This document shows, piece after piece, positions 33,455-40,017 of a stretch of 40,017 nucleotides of DNA. Position numbers and translations under genes: made by a program. Positions within the stretch are counted from its first letter, which is position 1. The number at the start of each line of letters is the position of its first letter. The notes under the pieces are model-generated. The model saw nothing but the letters and a program-made list of their open reading frames with translations, was not told the DNA's origin and searched no databases. The stretch is from Acidimicrobiaceae bacterium (lineage in GTDB: Bacteria > Actinomycetota > Acidimicrobiia > Acidimicrobiales > Aldehydirespiratoraceae): contig PABW01000011.1 of assembly GCA_002699625.1 (NCBI GenBank), positions 1 to 40,017 on the forward strand, read 5' to 3'.

Positions 33455-34141
33455 TTAGGCTCTTCCTTCGAGCGGGAAGACCCTTTCGGCGGTTAGCCAC
33501 CAAAGGACCTCGCGTACGTCGTCGGCCCCGTCGTCCGTGCCGAGCGCCGCAAGTGCAGCCTGATTCTCGGCTGCCGCAGCCGCAACGTCCTCCCGATCGG
33601 TCTCGAAGATAGCAAGATAGCTAGGTCCGGAGTCGTCGGAGGTCGCCGATCGGTAGCGGTAGGCACTCTGGAAGATTCCAGGACCGAGGACGGCAGGTAC
33701 GTGGGCGTCGTTGAACCACCGGTTGAAGTCGGCCGAGTCCACGCCGTCGACGGGCCTCGAAGCGCCCATCAGGACCCCTCGAACCGGAGCATTCTTGACG
33801 AACTGGAACTCGCCGCCTTCCCGTCGGTATGGCCCACCGCCCGGAGCGACCTCGGTGTAGGGCGACTGGCGGTCGTCGCTTCGGAACGGGGACCTCCGCC
33901 GCTTGAGTTCTTCGAGCGCCTCTACCGGGTCGTCGAAGTAAGTCTCGCTGAGATTGACGTACTCGCGGCCCTGATGATTCGGGTTGGTATTGCGGAACCG
34001 GATCATGTTGACGAACACCCCTGCAGAGGTGACGTCGGGTGTATGGATGTGGGCGTACCAGTGGAGCCACTCGTCGAGACGGGCGCGGTCGCTGCACGTG
34101 GCCAACGTCAGCATGATCCCGTTCGGGTACCGGCCCTCCAT
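33455..34141 (-). CDS. Two-domain dimeric alpha/beta-barrel (EthD-like) protein of unknown function
   Basis: A 228-residue protein with no confident family name. Two similar halves are visible. Residues ~8-75 ('LTLATCSDRARLDEWLHWY' ... 'HTPDVTSAGVFVNMIRFRN') and ~120-190 ('VLMGASRPVDGVDSADFNRW' ... 'HVPAVLGPGIFQSAYRYRS') share a strand, a W/H-containing helix, 'H-P-D/A-V' and a long strand. This is the plan of a duplicated EthD/DABB fold. Proteins of this kind act in polyketide, haem or alkane-ether degradation. The gene heads the operon with the SDR and CocE genes. Its ATG lies six bases after a -10-like TAGGTT, so it is probably leaderless. Function is unknown. Confidence 0.65.
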   Translation of the reverse strand: MEGRYPNGIMLTLATCSDRARLDEWLHWYAHIHTPDVTSAGVFVNMIRFRNTNPNHQGREYVNLSETYFDDPVEALEELKRRRSPFRSDDRQSPYTEVAPGGGPYRREGGEFQFVKNAPVRGVLMGASRPVDGVDSADFNRWFNDAHVPAVLGPGIFQSAYRYRSATSDDSGPSYLAIFETDREDVAAAAAENQAALAALGTDDGADDVREVLWWLTAERVFPLEGRA

Positions 34142-34147
34142 GTCGGC

Positions 34148-34153
34148 AACCTA
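34148..34153 (-). promoter_or_regulatory. Leaderless-type -10 hexamer TAGGTT before the DABB gene
   Basis: On the minus strand TAGGTT is followed by six bases and then the ATG at 34141, the spacing expected if transcription starts at the start codon. No Shine-Dalgarno is visible. The same arrangement occurs at three genes of the right-hand block. Confidence 0.45.
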
Positions 34154-34570
34154 GCAAACCCGGCGCCGCTGCTCGGCAGTCGACTCCAGGTCGAGAATCG
34201 TGCCGTGGGCAGGCAGGACCCTGCTGAACGAGCTCTCTCGATGCGTGAATGCCACTCCGGGCGGACGGGAAAGTAGGCCATCCTCGAGCGAGGGCTGCAG
34301 AAGGACGGGTCTGGCAATAGCAGCGACCTACACCACTGCCTGGCAGGGTTGTGGCCAACCAGGGGTTTTCGTTCTCGTGTTGATCGGACGGCGGGCCGAT
34401 CGCCGTGAGCTGCGACCAGGGCTCACGTTTCGCCTCTCTGACCATGAGCAAACCGACCTCAAACCCGCTGAAAACCGCATCCCCGGAAAGCGAATCGCAT
34501 GCGCCCTCTGTGAGATCAACCATTGCGGAGAAGGGCCGCACCAAGATGCAACCCTTCTAACCCTTCGTGA
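34154..34570. other. Gene-free stretch left of the half-tRNA remnant
   Basis: About 415 bases hold no open frame with a recognisable family, start site or codon pattern; the longest frames on both strands read as low-information sequence. Together with the adjoining half-tRNA it looks like the degraded edge of an inserted segment. Confidence 0.45.
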
Positions 34571-34615
34571 TGGTGGCGGGGGCTGGATTTGAGCCAACGA
34601 CCTTTGGCTTATGCG
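34571..34615 (-). other. 3' half of a tRNA(Met)-like sequence; candidate attachment-site remnant
   Basis: Read on the minus strand, this has a CAT-bearing loop (CGCATAA), a 3' anticodon-stem strand and a 5-base variable loop AGGTC. A T arm with stem GTTGG/CCAGC and loop CTCAAAT follows, then acceptor strand CCCCGCC, discriminator A and CCA. The tRNA-like match stops at the anticodon loop: the bases 5' of it do not pair, and there is no D arm or 5' acceptor strand. T33 and T54 are changed, so it is not a functional tRNA. Integrases of islands and phages often recombine in the anticodon-loop-to-3'-end part of tRNA genes and leave such a half copy. Confidence 0.6.
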
Positions 34616-34629
34616 CCTCCAGGCGGCGG

Positions 34630-35502
34630 TCAGTCGACGTCGCGAAGGAATTCCTCGACCTCGGCGACCAGCAACTCGGGGTCGTCCTCAAGGTCGTCGT
34701 CATCGGCCTCGTCCCACTCCGTTTCGAGGTCGCGCACGTACGCCGCCGTGTCATCGTCTTCCGCGACGAGTTCGTCGACCTGGCGCTCATAGCTGGCCGT
34801 GGCGATTTCGAGGTCGGTGACGAACACGGACGTGCCGAGGGTCTCGCACACGCGTTGGACGAGCGCGAGCGCCGCCTTCGGCGATGGGGCACCGGGCACG
34901 TAGGAAGGCACGGCCGCCCAGTAGGTCGTGGTGGGGTGGCCGGCGGCTGCGGACTCGGTGGTGAGCACCCCGACGATGCCGGTGGGCCCCTCGTAGGTCG
35001 GCGGGGACAGATCGAGACGTTCCATCAGGACCGGGTCATCCGTTGCGCCGTAGATGTCAACCGGACGGGTGTGGGGAACGTCGGCGAGCAGGGCGCCCAG
35101 GGTGATGACGGATGAAGCACCGAGGGCATCAGCGAGCGTGAGGACTTGACGGCAGTACCGACGCCACTGGAGTTGGGGCTCGAGCCCGACGACGAACACG
35201 ACGTCGCGGTCGGCGGTGGGTACTCGGGCGGCAAGCACCTCGGTGTTGGGCCAGGTGATGGTGCGGCGGCGGTCGTCATCGAGGTGGACGAGCGGTCGGG
35301 TCGTGCCGAAGTCGAAGTAGCGCTCAGGGTCGATCGATGCGAGTGGGGTTGCGTCAAAGCGCTCGGCGAGGTGACGGGCGGCGGAGGTGGCCGCGTCGCC
35401 GGCATCGTTCCAGCCCTCGAACGCTGCGATGATGACCGGCTCGCGGAGCTCGGGCAGGGCTCGATGCCAGTCGAGATCGTGGTCGCCGGGGAAGGTAGTC
35501 AC
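34630..35502 (-). CDS. PAC2-family protein
   Basis: A 290-residue protein of the PAC2 (proteasome assembly chaperone-like) family, common in actinobacteria. It has 'REPVIIAAFEGWNDAGDAAT', 'FDFGTTRPLV' and 'GALLADVPHTRPV'. The 'PTYEGPTGIVGVLTTESAAAG' stretch and 'VPSYVPGAPSPKAALAL' follow, and the C-terminus is very acidic ('DEADDDDLEDDPELLVAEVE'). No enzymatic role is established for the bacterial family; a chaperone or nucleotide-binding function has been proposed. The GTG start lies six bases after a -10-like TAACGT, so the mRNA is probably leaderless. The tRNA remnant begins close to its 3' end. Confidence 0.85.
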   Translation of the reverse strand: MTTFPGDHDLDWHRALPELREPVIIAAFEGWNDAGDAATSAARHLAERFDATPLASIDPERYFDFGTTRPLVHLDDDRRRTITWPNTEVLAARVPTADRDVVFVVGLEPQLQWRRYCRQVLTLADALGASSVITLGALLADVPHTRPVDIYGATDDPVLMERLDLSPPTYEGPTGIVGVLTTESAAAGHPTTTYWAAVPSYVPGAPSPKAALALVQRVCETLGTSVFVTDLEIATASYERQVDELVAEDDDTAAYVRDLETEWDEADDDDLEDDPELLVAEVEEFLRDVD

Positions 35503-35508
35503 CCCGAC

Positions 35509-35514
35509 ACGTTA
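35509..35514 (-). promoter_or_regulatory. Leaderless-type -10 hexamer TAACGT before the PAC2 gene
   Basis: Minus-strand TAACGT is followed by six bases and the GTG at 35502. There is no Shine-Dalgarno. This supports that start over downstream alternatives. Confidence 0.5.
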
Positions 35515-35530
35515 TCGGCGCTGCTGAGGC

Positions 35531-35977
35531 TCAGCTCTCGAGCTGGTCGGGCTTGCTGTAGCGGTAGACGTTGGTCTCGCGCTGCACGAAGCCGATGCGC
35601 TGGTACAGCCGGTTGGCGGCCTCGCGGGACGGGCGAGAGGTCAGGTCGACGGTGATCGCCCCCTCGTCGAATGCGTGGGCGATCGCCGCTTCGTTGAGGA
35701 GTCGCCCCACCCCTTTGCCGCGAGCGGCGTCGTCGACGATGACATCCTCGATCCACGCCCGGATACCGGTCGGGATGCGGAACATGGCGAGCGTGAGCGT
35801 GCCGAGGATGCCGGTCTCGTCGGTGGCGATGAACATGGTCGACGCCTCCGAGCGGCAGAGGGCGTCGAGCGCTTCCATCGAGGGCGGCGGGTTCGATTTC
35901 GACAGTTGGGGGACGAGTCGCTCCATCGCCGCGTGGAGTTCGGGTGTGGCTTCGGAGGCGATCGTGATCTCGACCAT
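35531..35977 (-). CDS. GNAT-family N-acetyltransferase
   Basis: A 148-residue GCN5-type acetyltransferase. Motif A reads 'IEDVIVDDAARGKGVGRLL', with the acetyl-CoA pyrophosphate loop R-G-x-G-x-G replaced by 'RGKGVG', and motif B 'NRLYQRIGFVQRETNVYRY'. It transfers acetyl from acetyl-CoA to an amine; the acceptor is unknown. I chose ATG 35977 rather than GTG 35986 because a -10-like TAGCGT ends seven bases before the ATG, as expected for a leaderless transcript. It is a single gene between the PAC2 and sugar dehydrogenase genes. Confidence 0.85.
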   Translation of the reverse strand: MVEITIASEATPELHAAMERLVPQLSKSNPPPSMEALDALCRSEASTMFIATDETGILGTLTLAMFRIPTGIRAWIEDVIVDDAARGKGVGRLLNEAAIAHAFDEGAITVDLTSRPSREAANRLYQRIGFVQRETNVYRYSKPDQLES

Positions 35978-35984
35978 GGCGACC

Positions 35985-35990
35985 ACGCTA
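35985..35990 (-). promoter_or_regulatory. Leaderless-type -10 hexamer TAGCGT before the GNAT gene
   Basis: Minus-strand TAGCGT is followed by seven bases and the ATG at 35977, with no ribosome-binding site between. It would make the alternative GTG at 35986 part of the promoter rather than the transcript. Confidence 0.45.
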
Positions 35991-36053
35991 GGGGTTCACG
36001 CCGTTGAGGCGGGGATCTCTCACTGGGGGGCGCCCGGGGGGCGCTCCCATGCG

Positions 36054-37295
36054 CTACGCGGGCAGGATACGGGCGACCTGCCCGCCAAGGCTCAGTGCGA
36101 CAAGCTCCCCATTGGGGTCGCGTGCGAAGTCGACCAGTTCGCCACCAGGCAGCAAGGCGTCGAGGTCGCGGAACACCACCTCACCGGAGCGAACCGAGAT
36201 GGCCCAGATCCGAGAGGTGCAGTAGTCGCCGAACACGTAGGCGCCGAAGAGGTCAGGGATCGCTGAGCCCCGGTAGACCTCGCCACCCGTGATCGAACAG
36301 CCGCTGGGGACTCCGTTTCCATGGGGGTACACGAAGACCGGGTCGATGTTGTTCTCGGGTCGGTCGCCAGCGAAGGTCGACGCCCCCTCTCGCAGTCGCC
36401 ACCCGAGGTTGTCGCCGCGTCCCCAGCCGTTGGTGCCGAGCAGAAGCGTGATTTCCTCCCAGCGGTTCTGACCGACGTCGGCGACCCACAGATCATTCGT
36501 CATTGGATCGAAGGCGATGCGCCACGGGTTACGGAGACCGATCGTGAAGATCTCTGGGACACCGTCGCCGTTCGCGTACGGGTTGTCGGCGGGGATCGCA
36601 TAGGGCTCACGCTCGGTCGGGGTCGGGTCGATCCGAACGATCGAGCCAAGGATCTGATCGGGGTCTTGACCGGCGTTGAGCGGATCGTCTGCCGCGCCTC
36701 CGTCGCCCACGCCGATGTAGAGGTTGCCGTCGGGGCCGATGGCGAGCGCGCCGCCGTTGTGGTTGCCGAAGGGCTGATCGATCTTCAGCAGCGGAATCCG
36801 GTTGCCGGGTCGACCTCTGGCATCGAAGACGAAGGCGTCGATCGTGGTCGTGCCGCTGAGGTCGGTGAAGTTGACGTAGAGGGCCTCGTCGTCGACGGCG
36901 AGACCGAGCAGGCCGCGCTCACCGCGGGCGGTGGTTTCATCGTTGATGTCGAGCACGACATCGCCGGCGATGCCGGTGTCGGGGTCGACGACGAGCACCT
37001 CACCCGTGCGCTGAGCGATCCACCACTCGCCGTTTGGGGCGACGACGGCATCGATCGGCTGGAAGAGCCGTACGAGCGGGTCGAGTTTGACTGCGGCCTG
37101 GTTGATGTCGCCGATCGACGGCGTTGTGGTCGTTGCCTCGTCGGGGTTGTTGGGAGCGGGGATCGTGGTCGTCGGTGAAGCCGTCGGTGGCATCGTGGTG
37201 ACGCTGTCGGCGGTTTCGATGGTGTCGTCGGTCCCGCATGCCGTAGCGAGCAGGGCAAGTGCGGTGACCGCAGTGACAAGGCGACGGCCGTTCAC
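36054..37295 (-). CDS. PQQ-dependent sugar dehydrogenase-like lipoprotein
   Basis: A 413-residue exported protein. The signal peptide ends in a lipobox 'LLATAC' (Cys20) and is followed by a Thr/Pro-rich linker. A six-bladed beta-propeller of the glucose/sorbosone dehydrogenase family follows, with 'ERGLLGLAVD', 'FGNHNGGALAIGPDGNLYIGVGDGG' (active-site histidine in 'NHNGG'), 'GLRNPWRIAFDP' and 'VADVGQNRWEEI'. The family oxidises aldose sugars with PQQ, but many actinobacterial relatives have unproven activity. The GTG at 37295 overlaps the tesB stop by four bases (GTGA), so it is the second gene of a tesB operon. It acts on the outer face of the membrane. Confidence 0.85.
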   Translation of the reverse strand: MNGRRLVTAVTALALLATACGTDDTIETADSVTTMPPTASPTTTIPAPNNPDEATTTTPSIGDINQAAVKLDPLVRLFQPIDAVVAPNGEWWIAQRTGEVLVVDPDTGIAGDVVLDINDETTARGERGLLGLAVDDEALYVNFTDLSGTTTIDAFVFDARGRPGNRIPLLKIDQPFGNHNGGALAIGPDGNLYIGVGDGGAADDPLNAGQDPDQILGSIVRIDPTPTEREPYAIPADNPYANGDGVPEIFTIGLRNPWRIAFDPMTNDLWVADVGQNRWEEITLLLGTNGWGRGDNLGWRLREGASTFAGDRPENNIDPVFVYPHGNGVPSGCSITGGEVYRGSAIPDLFGAYVFGDYCTSRIWAISVRSGEVVFRDLDALLPGGELVDFARDPNGELVALSLGGQVARILPA

Positions 37296-38137
37296 GGCTC
37301 GACCCGCCGGATCAGGCCCTCCTGCACGACATTGGCGACGAGGCGGCCGTGCTGGGTGAAGACTCGGCCGGTGGCGAGCCCGCGAGCGCCCGAGGCGGCT
37401 GGGGTGTGTTGGTCGTACAGCAGCCATTCGTCGGCCCGAAAGGGGCCGTGGAACCACATGGCGTGATCGAGACTCGTCATCATTACCGAGCGGTCGGTGG
37501 CACCCGAGCCGTGGGGGAGGAGCGTCGTGTCGAGCAGGGTCATGTCCGAGGCGTACGTGAGGAGGCAGGTGTGCAGGACCTGCCCGTCGGGGAGGTCGCC
37601 ATTCGCCCGGAACCAGACCCGTTGGGTTGGCGGGAGGGCCTCCCGTCGGTTGAACGGGTCGTTCGTGATGTAGCGGACGTCAAGTGCGCTCGGCCCGTAC
37701 GTGTCCTCAATGCCGGCGGCGGCGAAACGCTCCTGGCGGGTGGGCAGCCCGTCGGGTTTGGGGACGTCGGGCATCCTGTCGAGATGGTCGAAGCCGGGTT
37801 CGGCGATGTGGAACGACGCCGACATGTGGAAGATCGCCCGCCCGTGCTGGATGGCGGCCACGCGACGGGTCGTGAACGAGCGTCCGTCACGAATCCGGTC
37901 AACCTCGTACAGCACCGGCACGTTGGGGTCGCCCGGCCGCAGGAAGTAGGCGTGCAGCGAGTGCACGGCCCGGTCATCGTCGACGGTGCGCGCCGCGGCG
38001 ACGAGTGCCTGGCCGGCAACCTGGCCACCGAAGATCCGCTGTCGCTCCTCGTCGGGGTTCACCCCACGGAAGATGTTGACCTCGATGGGTTCAAGGTCAA
38101 GGAGATCGATGAGCGCGTTGACGTGGTGTTGGGACAT
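37292..38137 (-). CDS. tesB: Acyl-CoA thioesterase II
   Basis: A 281-residue double-hotdog thioesterase. It has 'RIFGGQVAGQALVAAARTV', 'VHSLHAYFLRPGD', 'RDGRSFTTRRVAAIQHGRAIFHMSASF' and the C-terminal half 'YASDMTLLDTTLLPHG'. 'SLDHAMWFHGPFRADEWLLY' and 'ANVVQEGLIR' supply the expected catalytic Asp, Ser/Thr and Gln. It hydrolyses acyl-CoA to free acid and CoA in the cytosol. Three in-frame starts are possible (38236, 38149, 38137). I prefer 38137, where homology to TesB begins ('MSQHHVNALIDLL'), with 38149 as a close alternative. Confidence 0.87.
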   Translation of the reverse strand: MSQHHVNALIDLLDLEPIEVNIFRGVNPDEERQRIFGGQVAGQALVAAARTVDDDRAVHSLHAYFLRPGDPNVPVLYEVDRIRDGRSFTTRRVAAIQHGRAIFHMSASFHIAEPGFDHLDRMPDVPKPDGLPTRQERFAAAGIEDTYGPSALDVRYITNDPFNRREALPPTQRVWFRANGDLPDGQVLHTCLLTYASDMTLLDTTLLPHGSGATDRSVMMTSLDHAMWFHGPFRADEWLLYDQHTPAASGARGLATGRVFTQHGRLVANVVQEGLIRRVEP

Positions 38138-38227
38138 CCCTACAAGCATGGCCGCTCGCGCGGCTCGGTTGGGGGCGGAGCGGGGTTGACGCAGCGCCCG
38201 TGGAGGGTTGACAGGGCGGGGTGCCAG

Positions 38228-38233
38228 TAGCCT
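38228..38233 (+). promoter_or_regulatory. Leaderless-type -10 hexamer TAGCCT before the GtrA gene
   Basis: TAGCCT lies eight bases before the GTG at 38242. A TTGACA at 38208-38213 is a possible -35, although the 14-base spacer is short. No Shine-Dalgarno is present before the GTG. Confidence 0.45.
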
Positions 38234-38241
38234 CAAGTCCC

Positions 38242-38685
38242 GTGACCTCGACTTTGCGGCGCCTGCGTTCTCTTCTCGCCGAACACGGCGAGAAGATCAT
38301 GCGCTATTGCGGCGTGTCGGTGATCAACGTCCTCGTCGGCCAGGGCGTCTTGGCTTTCTGCCTGATCGTCCTAGAGTTCGGCGGCGTCGTGTCGCAGATC
38401 ATTTCGGTCGTGATCTCGGCCATCCCGGCGTACTTCCTGAGCCGGCAATGGGTCTGGAAGCAGGACGGTGAGGTCTCGTTCCGCAACGAGGTCCTCCCAT
38501 TCTGGGGCATGGCGCTCCTTGGCCTCGCGCTCGCCGTGACGTGTATCGCGGCGATGGAACGGGTGACCGATCAGCCGCTCGTGTTGATGGCGACCAGCCT
38601 CGGAGCGTTCGGCGTCGTGTGGGTCGCAAAGTACGTCATCCTCGACAAGGTGATGTGGCGGACGGAGCCGTCGGCCACCACATGA
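38242..38685 (+). CDS. GtrA-family membrane protein
   Basis: A 147-residue protein with four membrane segments of the GtrA type. It begins 'IMRYCGVSVINVLVGQGVLAF', continues 'ISVVISAIPAYFLSRQWVWK', and has two more segments before 'AKYVILDKVMW'. GtrA proteins are thought to flip or help transfer polyprenyl-linked sugars in cell-surface polysaccharide assembly. I chose GTG 38242, placed like a leaderless start after TAGCCT, over GTG 38221. Its stop overlaps the methyltransferase start (ATGA), so the two genes are co-translated. Confidence 0.82.
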   Translation: MTSTLRRLRSLLAEHGEKIMRYCGVSVINVLVGQGVLAFCLIVLEFGGVVSQIISVVISAIPAYFLSRQWVWKQDGEVSFRNEVLPFWGMALLGLALAVTCIAAMERVTDQPLVLMATSLGAFGVVWVAKYVILDKVMWRTEPSATT

Positions 38686-39317
38686 GCCTCGACCCCAAAC
38701 TCCTCCGTCACGCCGAGGCAGCGCGTGGCTTCATGCCGCCGGATGAAGGCGTGGCCCTGTCGGAAGCCGCGGAGGCGGTGTCCGTGCCTGGCCCGTATCT
38801 CGAGGTCGGTAGCTACTGCGGAAAGTCGTCGGTTTACCTTGGCGGTATCGCCAAGCGTCAGGGCCGGGTTCTGTTCGCCCTCGACCACCATCGGGGGAGC
38901 GAGGAAAATCAGGCGGGCTGGGAACATCACGAGCCGGATCTCGTCGACGACGACATCGGCAAGATGGACACCCTGCCGATCTTCCGGCGCACCGTTCACG
39001 ATGCGGGCCTGGAGGGCACGGTCGTCGCGCTGGTCGGTGATTCACCGACGGTCGGCGCCGTGTGGGACATCCCCCTTGCCCTGCTCTTCATCGACGGTGG
39101 CCATGGCCACGAGCCCGCCCACCGCGACTACGAGACCTGGGTGCCGCACGTGAAGGTCGGCGGCACCTTGTTGATCCACGACGTCTTCCCGGATCCCGCC
39201 GACGGCGGTCGTCCCCCCTACGAGATCTACCTGCGGGCGATGGAGTCGGGGGCGTTCCGAGAAGTCGATGTCACCGGTTCGCTGCGTCGGCTCGAGCGCA
39301 TCGCCGACGGCATGTGA
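38682..39317 (+). CDS. Class I SAM-dependent methyltransferase-like protein
   Basis: A 211-residue Rossmann-fold protein of the Methyltransf_24 type. It has 'GPYLEVGSYCGKSSVYLGG' (SAM-binding glycine loop near residue 40), 'VLFALDHHRGSEENQ', and 'LALLFIDGGHGHEPAHRDYETW' with the conserved D-G-x-H. 'VKVGGTLLIHDVFPDP' completes the pattern. Enzymes of this group methylate sugars or secondary metabolites. Translational coupling to gtrA suggests a role in surface glycan or glycolipid modification. The acceptor is not readable. Confidence 0.82.
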   Translation: MSLDPKLLRHAEAARGFMPPDEGVALSEAAEAVSVPGPYLEVGSYCGKSSVYLGGIAKRQGRVLFALDHHRGSEENQAGWEHHEPDLVDDDIGKMDTLPIFRRTVHDAGLEGTVVALVGDSPTVGAVWDIPLALLFIDGGHGHEPAHRDYETWVPHVKVGGTLLIHDVFPDPADGGRPPYEIYLRAMESGAFREVDVTGSLRRLERIADGM

Positions 39318-39360
39318 TCGCACGCCGGCCGGCTCGTTTGAAGGTGCCCGGCTGCGTTGA

Positions 39361-40017
39361 TCAGTCGGCGACGGGAGCCTCGCTGTCAACCGGGTCGATG
39401 TCGATGATCGGCGGCAGGAACGAGTGATCGGAGAAGAGGCGAGCGGCTGGACTGGTGCCTTCGATCGCCTCGGCACAGAGCACGACGGCGGCAGCGCTGT
39501 AGGTCGATCGCTCGTCGGGCGGGAAGAGCACGAGGTCGGGGTGCACGATGCCGGTGATGTACTTGCCGTCGTCTTCACGCATCGCCTGCGCCCCTCGGAA
39601 GAGCTGCTCGGCGACCTCACGCTCGCCGACACCCAAGTGGGCCATGGCGCACTCGCACGTCTCCGCGGCGGTGACCCACGGACGATCGGAGACACAGCGG
39701 ATGCCCTTGTCGTCGAGCATGAAGGTGCCGCGTCGTTCGGCAAGGTGGACCCGCCCGGCCTCGCCGGAGATCACGCCGGACAACACCGGGTAGTACCAGT
39801 CCATTGCCCAGCGATGCTTTGGTGAGAACGCGTCGGCCCGCTCGTGACGGATGGCATGGGCGAGGCGTCCGAGCGAAAGCTCCCAGCCCGGACGCTCGTG
39901 TCCGAGTTCCTGGGCGATCGCAATGGCGCAGCGCAGCGAGTGGGCGATCGACGATGAACCGGTCAGCAGGGCGAACGACCAGGGTGTGCCGTCGGGATGC
40001 CGGGCCCAGAGGATCTC
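39361..40017 (-). CDS. Prenyltransferase-like alpha/alpha-toroid protein (partial)
   Basis: The C-terminal ~218 residues of a protein whose start lies beyond the window; the frame is open to base 40017. The visible part has 'PWSFALLTGSSSIAHSLRCA', 'KHRWAMDWYYPVLSGVISGE', 'GIRCVSDRPWVTAAETCECAMA' and 'DDGKYITGIVHPDLVLFPPDERSTYSAAAVVLCAEA'. This is the pattern of actinobacterial proteins annotated as prenyltransferase or squalene-cyclase-like, built from alpha-hairpin repeats. No catalytic residues can be assigned. They commonly sit beside methyltransferase and glycosyltransferase genes, as here. True prenyl transfer is unproven. Confidence 0.65.
   Translation of the reverse strand, partial: EILWARHPDGTPWSFALLTGSSSIAHSLRCAIAIAQELGHERPGWELSLGRLAHAIRHERADAFSPKHRWAMDWYYPVLSGVISGEAGRVHLAERRGTFMLDDKGIRCVSDRPWVTAAETCECAMAHLGVGEREVAEQLFRGAQAMREDDGKYITGIVHPDLVLFPPDERSTYSAAAVVLCAEAIEGTSPAARLFSDHSFLPPIIDIDPVDSEAPVAD

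Noticed and set aside
33621-34544. 307-codon minus-strand frame over the DABB gene and its upstream gap
   Set aside because: It overlaps the DABB protein, which has good internal repeats, in another frame and shows no recognisable family.
34567-34640. Complete tRNA gene on the minus strand
   Set aside because: The 5' acceptor strand and D arm are absent and the 5' anticodon-stem strand does not pair, so only a 3' half remains.
34557-34892. Minus-strand frame ending 'KVVGSNPAPATI'
   Set aside because: This is the familiar false translation of a tRNA 3' half and lies antisense or out of frame to the PAC2 gene.
1-40017. CRISPR arrays, toxin-antitoxin pairs, phage or defence genes
   Set aside because: No regular short repeats with spacers and no proteins of these families were seen anywhere in the window.

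Overview
The window is high-GC DNA with tightly packed genes, short leaders, frequent 1-4 bp gene overlaps and many GTG starts. An F420-type luciferase-like oxidoreductase, a PAC2-family protein, a GtrA protein, actinobacterial-style acyl-CoA enzymes and apparently leaderless promoters all point to an actinobacterium. Acidimicrobiia is my best guess, but that is inference only. There is no rRNA, CRISPR array, intact tRNA, insertion sequence or integrase.

Layout. (1) 1-1935, housekeeping, plus strand: the 3' end of glnD, a NUDIX hydrolase and a monoacylglycerol-lipase-like hydrolase. (2) 1936-2423: gene-free, with a 36-bp direct repeat of the end of the next gene. (3) 2424-30555: a large catabolic locus. 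On the minus strand lies an SDR - ThuA - acoABXC operon (an acetoin-dehydrogenase-type 2-oxo-acid dehydrogenase complex), then MFS exporter and amidohydrolase, with a divergent LLM oxidoreductase. Next come a Rieske oxygenase and acyl-CoA ligase, divergent from phosphotransferase and acyl-CoA dehydrogenase. A TetR regulator is divergent from a seven-kb operon: enoyl-CoA hydratase, branched-chain-amino-acid-type ABC transporter (binding lipoprotein, a fused permease-permease-ATPase, a second ATPase), crotonase, SDR. Last come a histidine phosphatase and, divergent from it, a second amidohydrolase and a Baeyer-Villiger-type flavin monooxygenase. (4) 30556-34141: a decayed LacI-family gene, a CocE-type hydrolase, an SDR and a two-domain alpha/beta-barrel protein. 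(5) 34142-34629: gene-free, with a 3' half-tRNA(Met)-like remnant. (6) 34630-40017, housekeeping: PAC2 protein, GNAT, sugar dehydrogenase lipoprotein, TesB, GtrA, a methyltransferase and a partial prenyltransferase-like protein.

The main result is a regulon readable from the sequence. Each of the five promoter-bearing intergenic regions of the catabolic locus carries one copy of a 22-bp dyad-symmetric element (8340-8361, 11706-11727, 15959-15980, 19105-19126, 27320-27341). The element overlaps -10-like hexamers, and one copy lies directly upstream of the TetR gene. Together these sites could control every gene between 2424 and 30555. I infer a TetR-controlled pathway that imports a small organic acid or amide-containing compound, deacylates or oxygenates it, activates it to a CoA thioester, shortens it by beta-oxidation-like steps, and cleaves a product with the 2-oxo-acid/acetoin dehydrogenase complex. 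The substrate cannot be read from the sequence. The half-tRNA remnant, the truncated repeat and the decayed regulator suggest that parts 2-5 are a genomic island between two housekeeping blocks.
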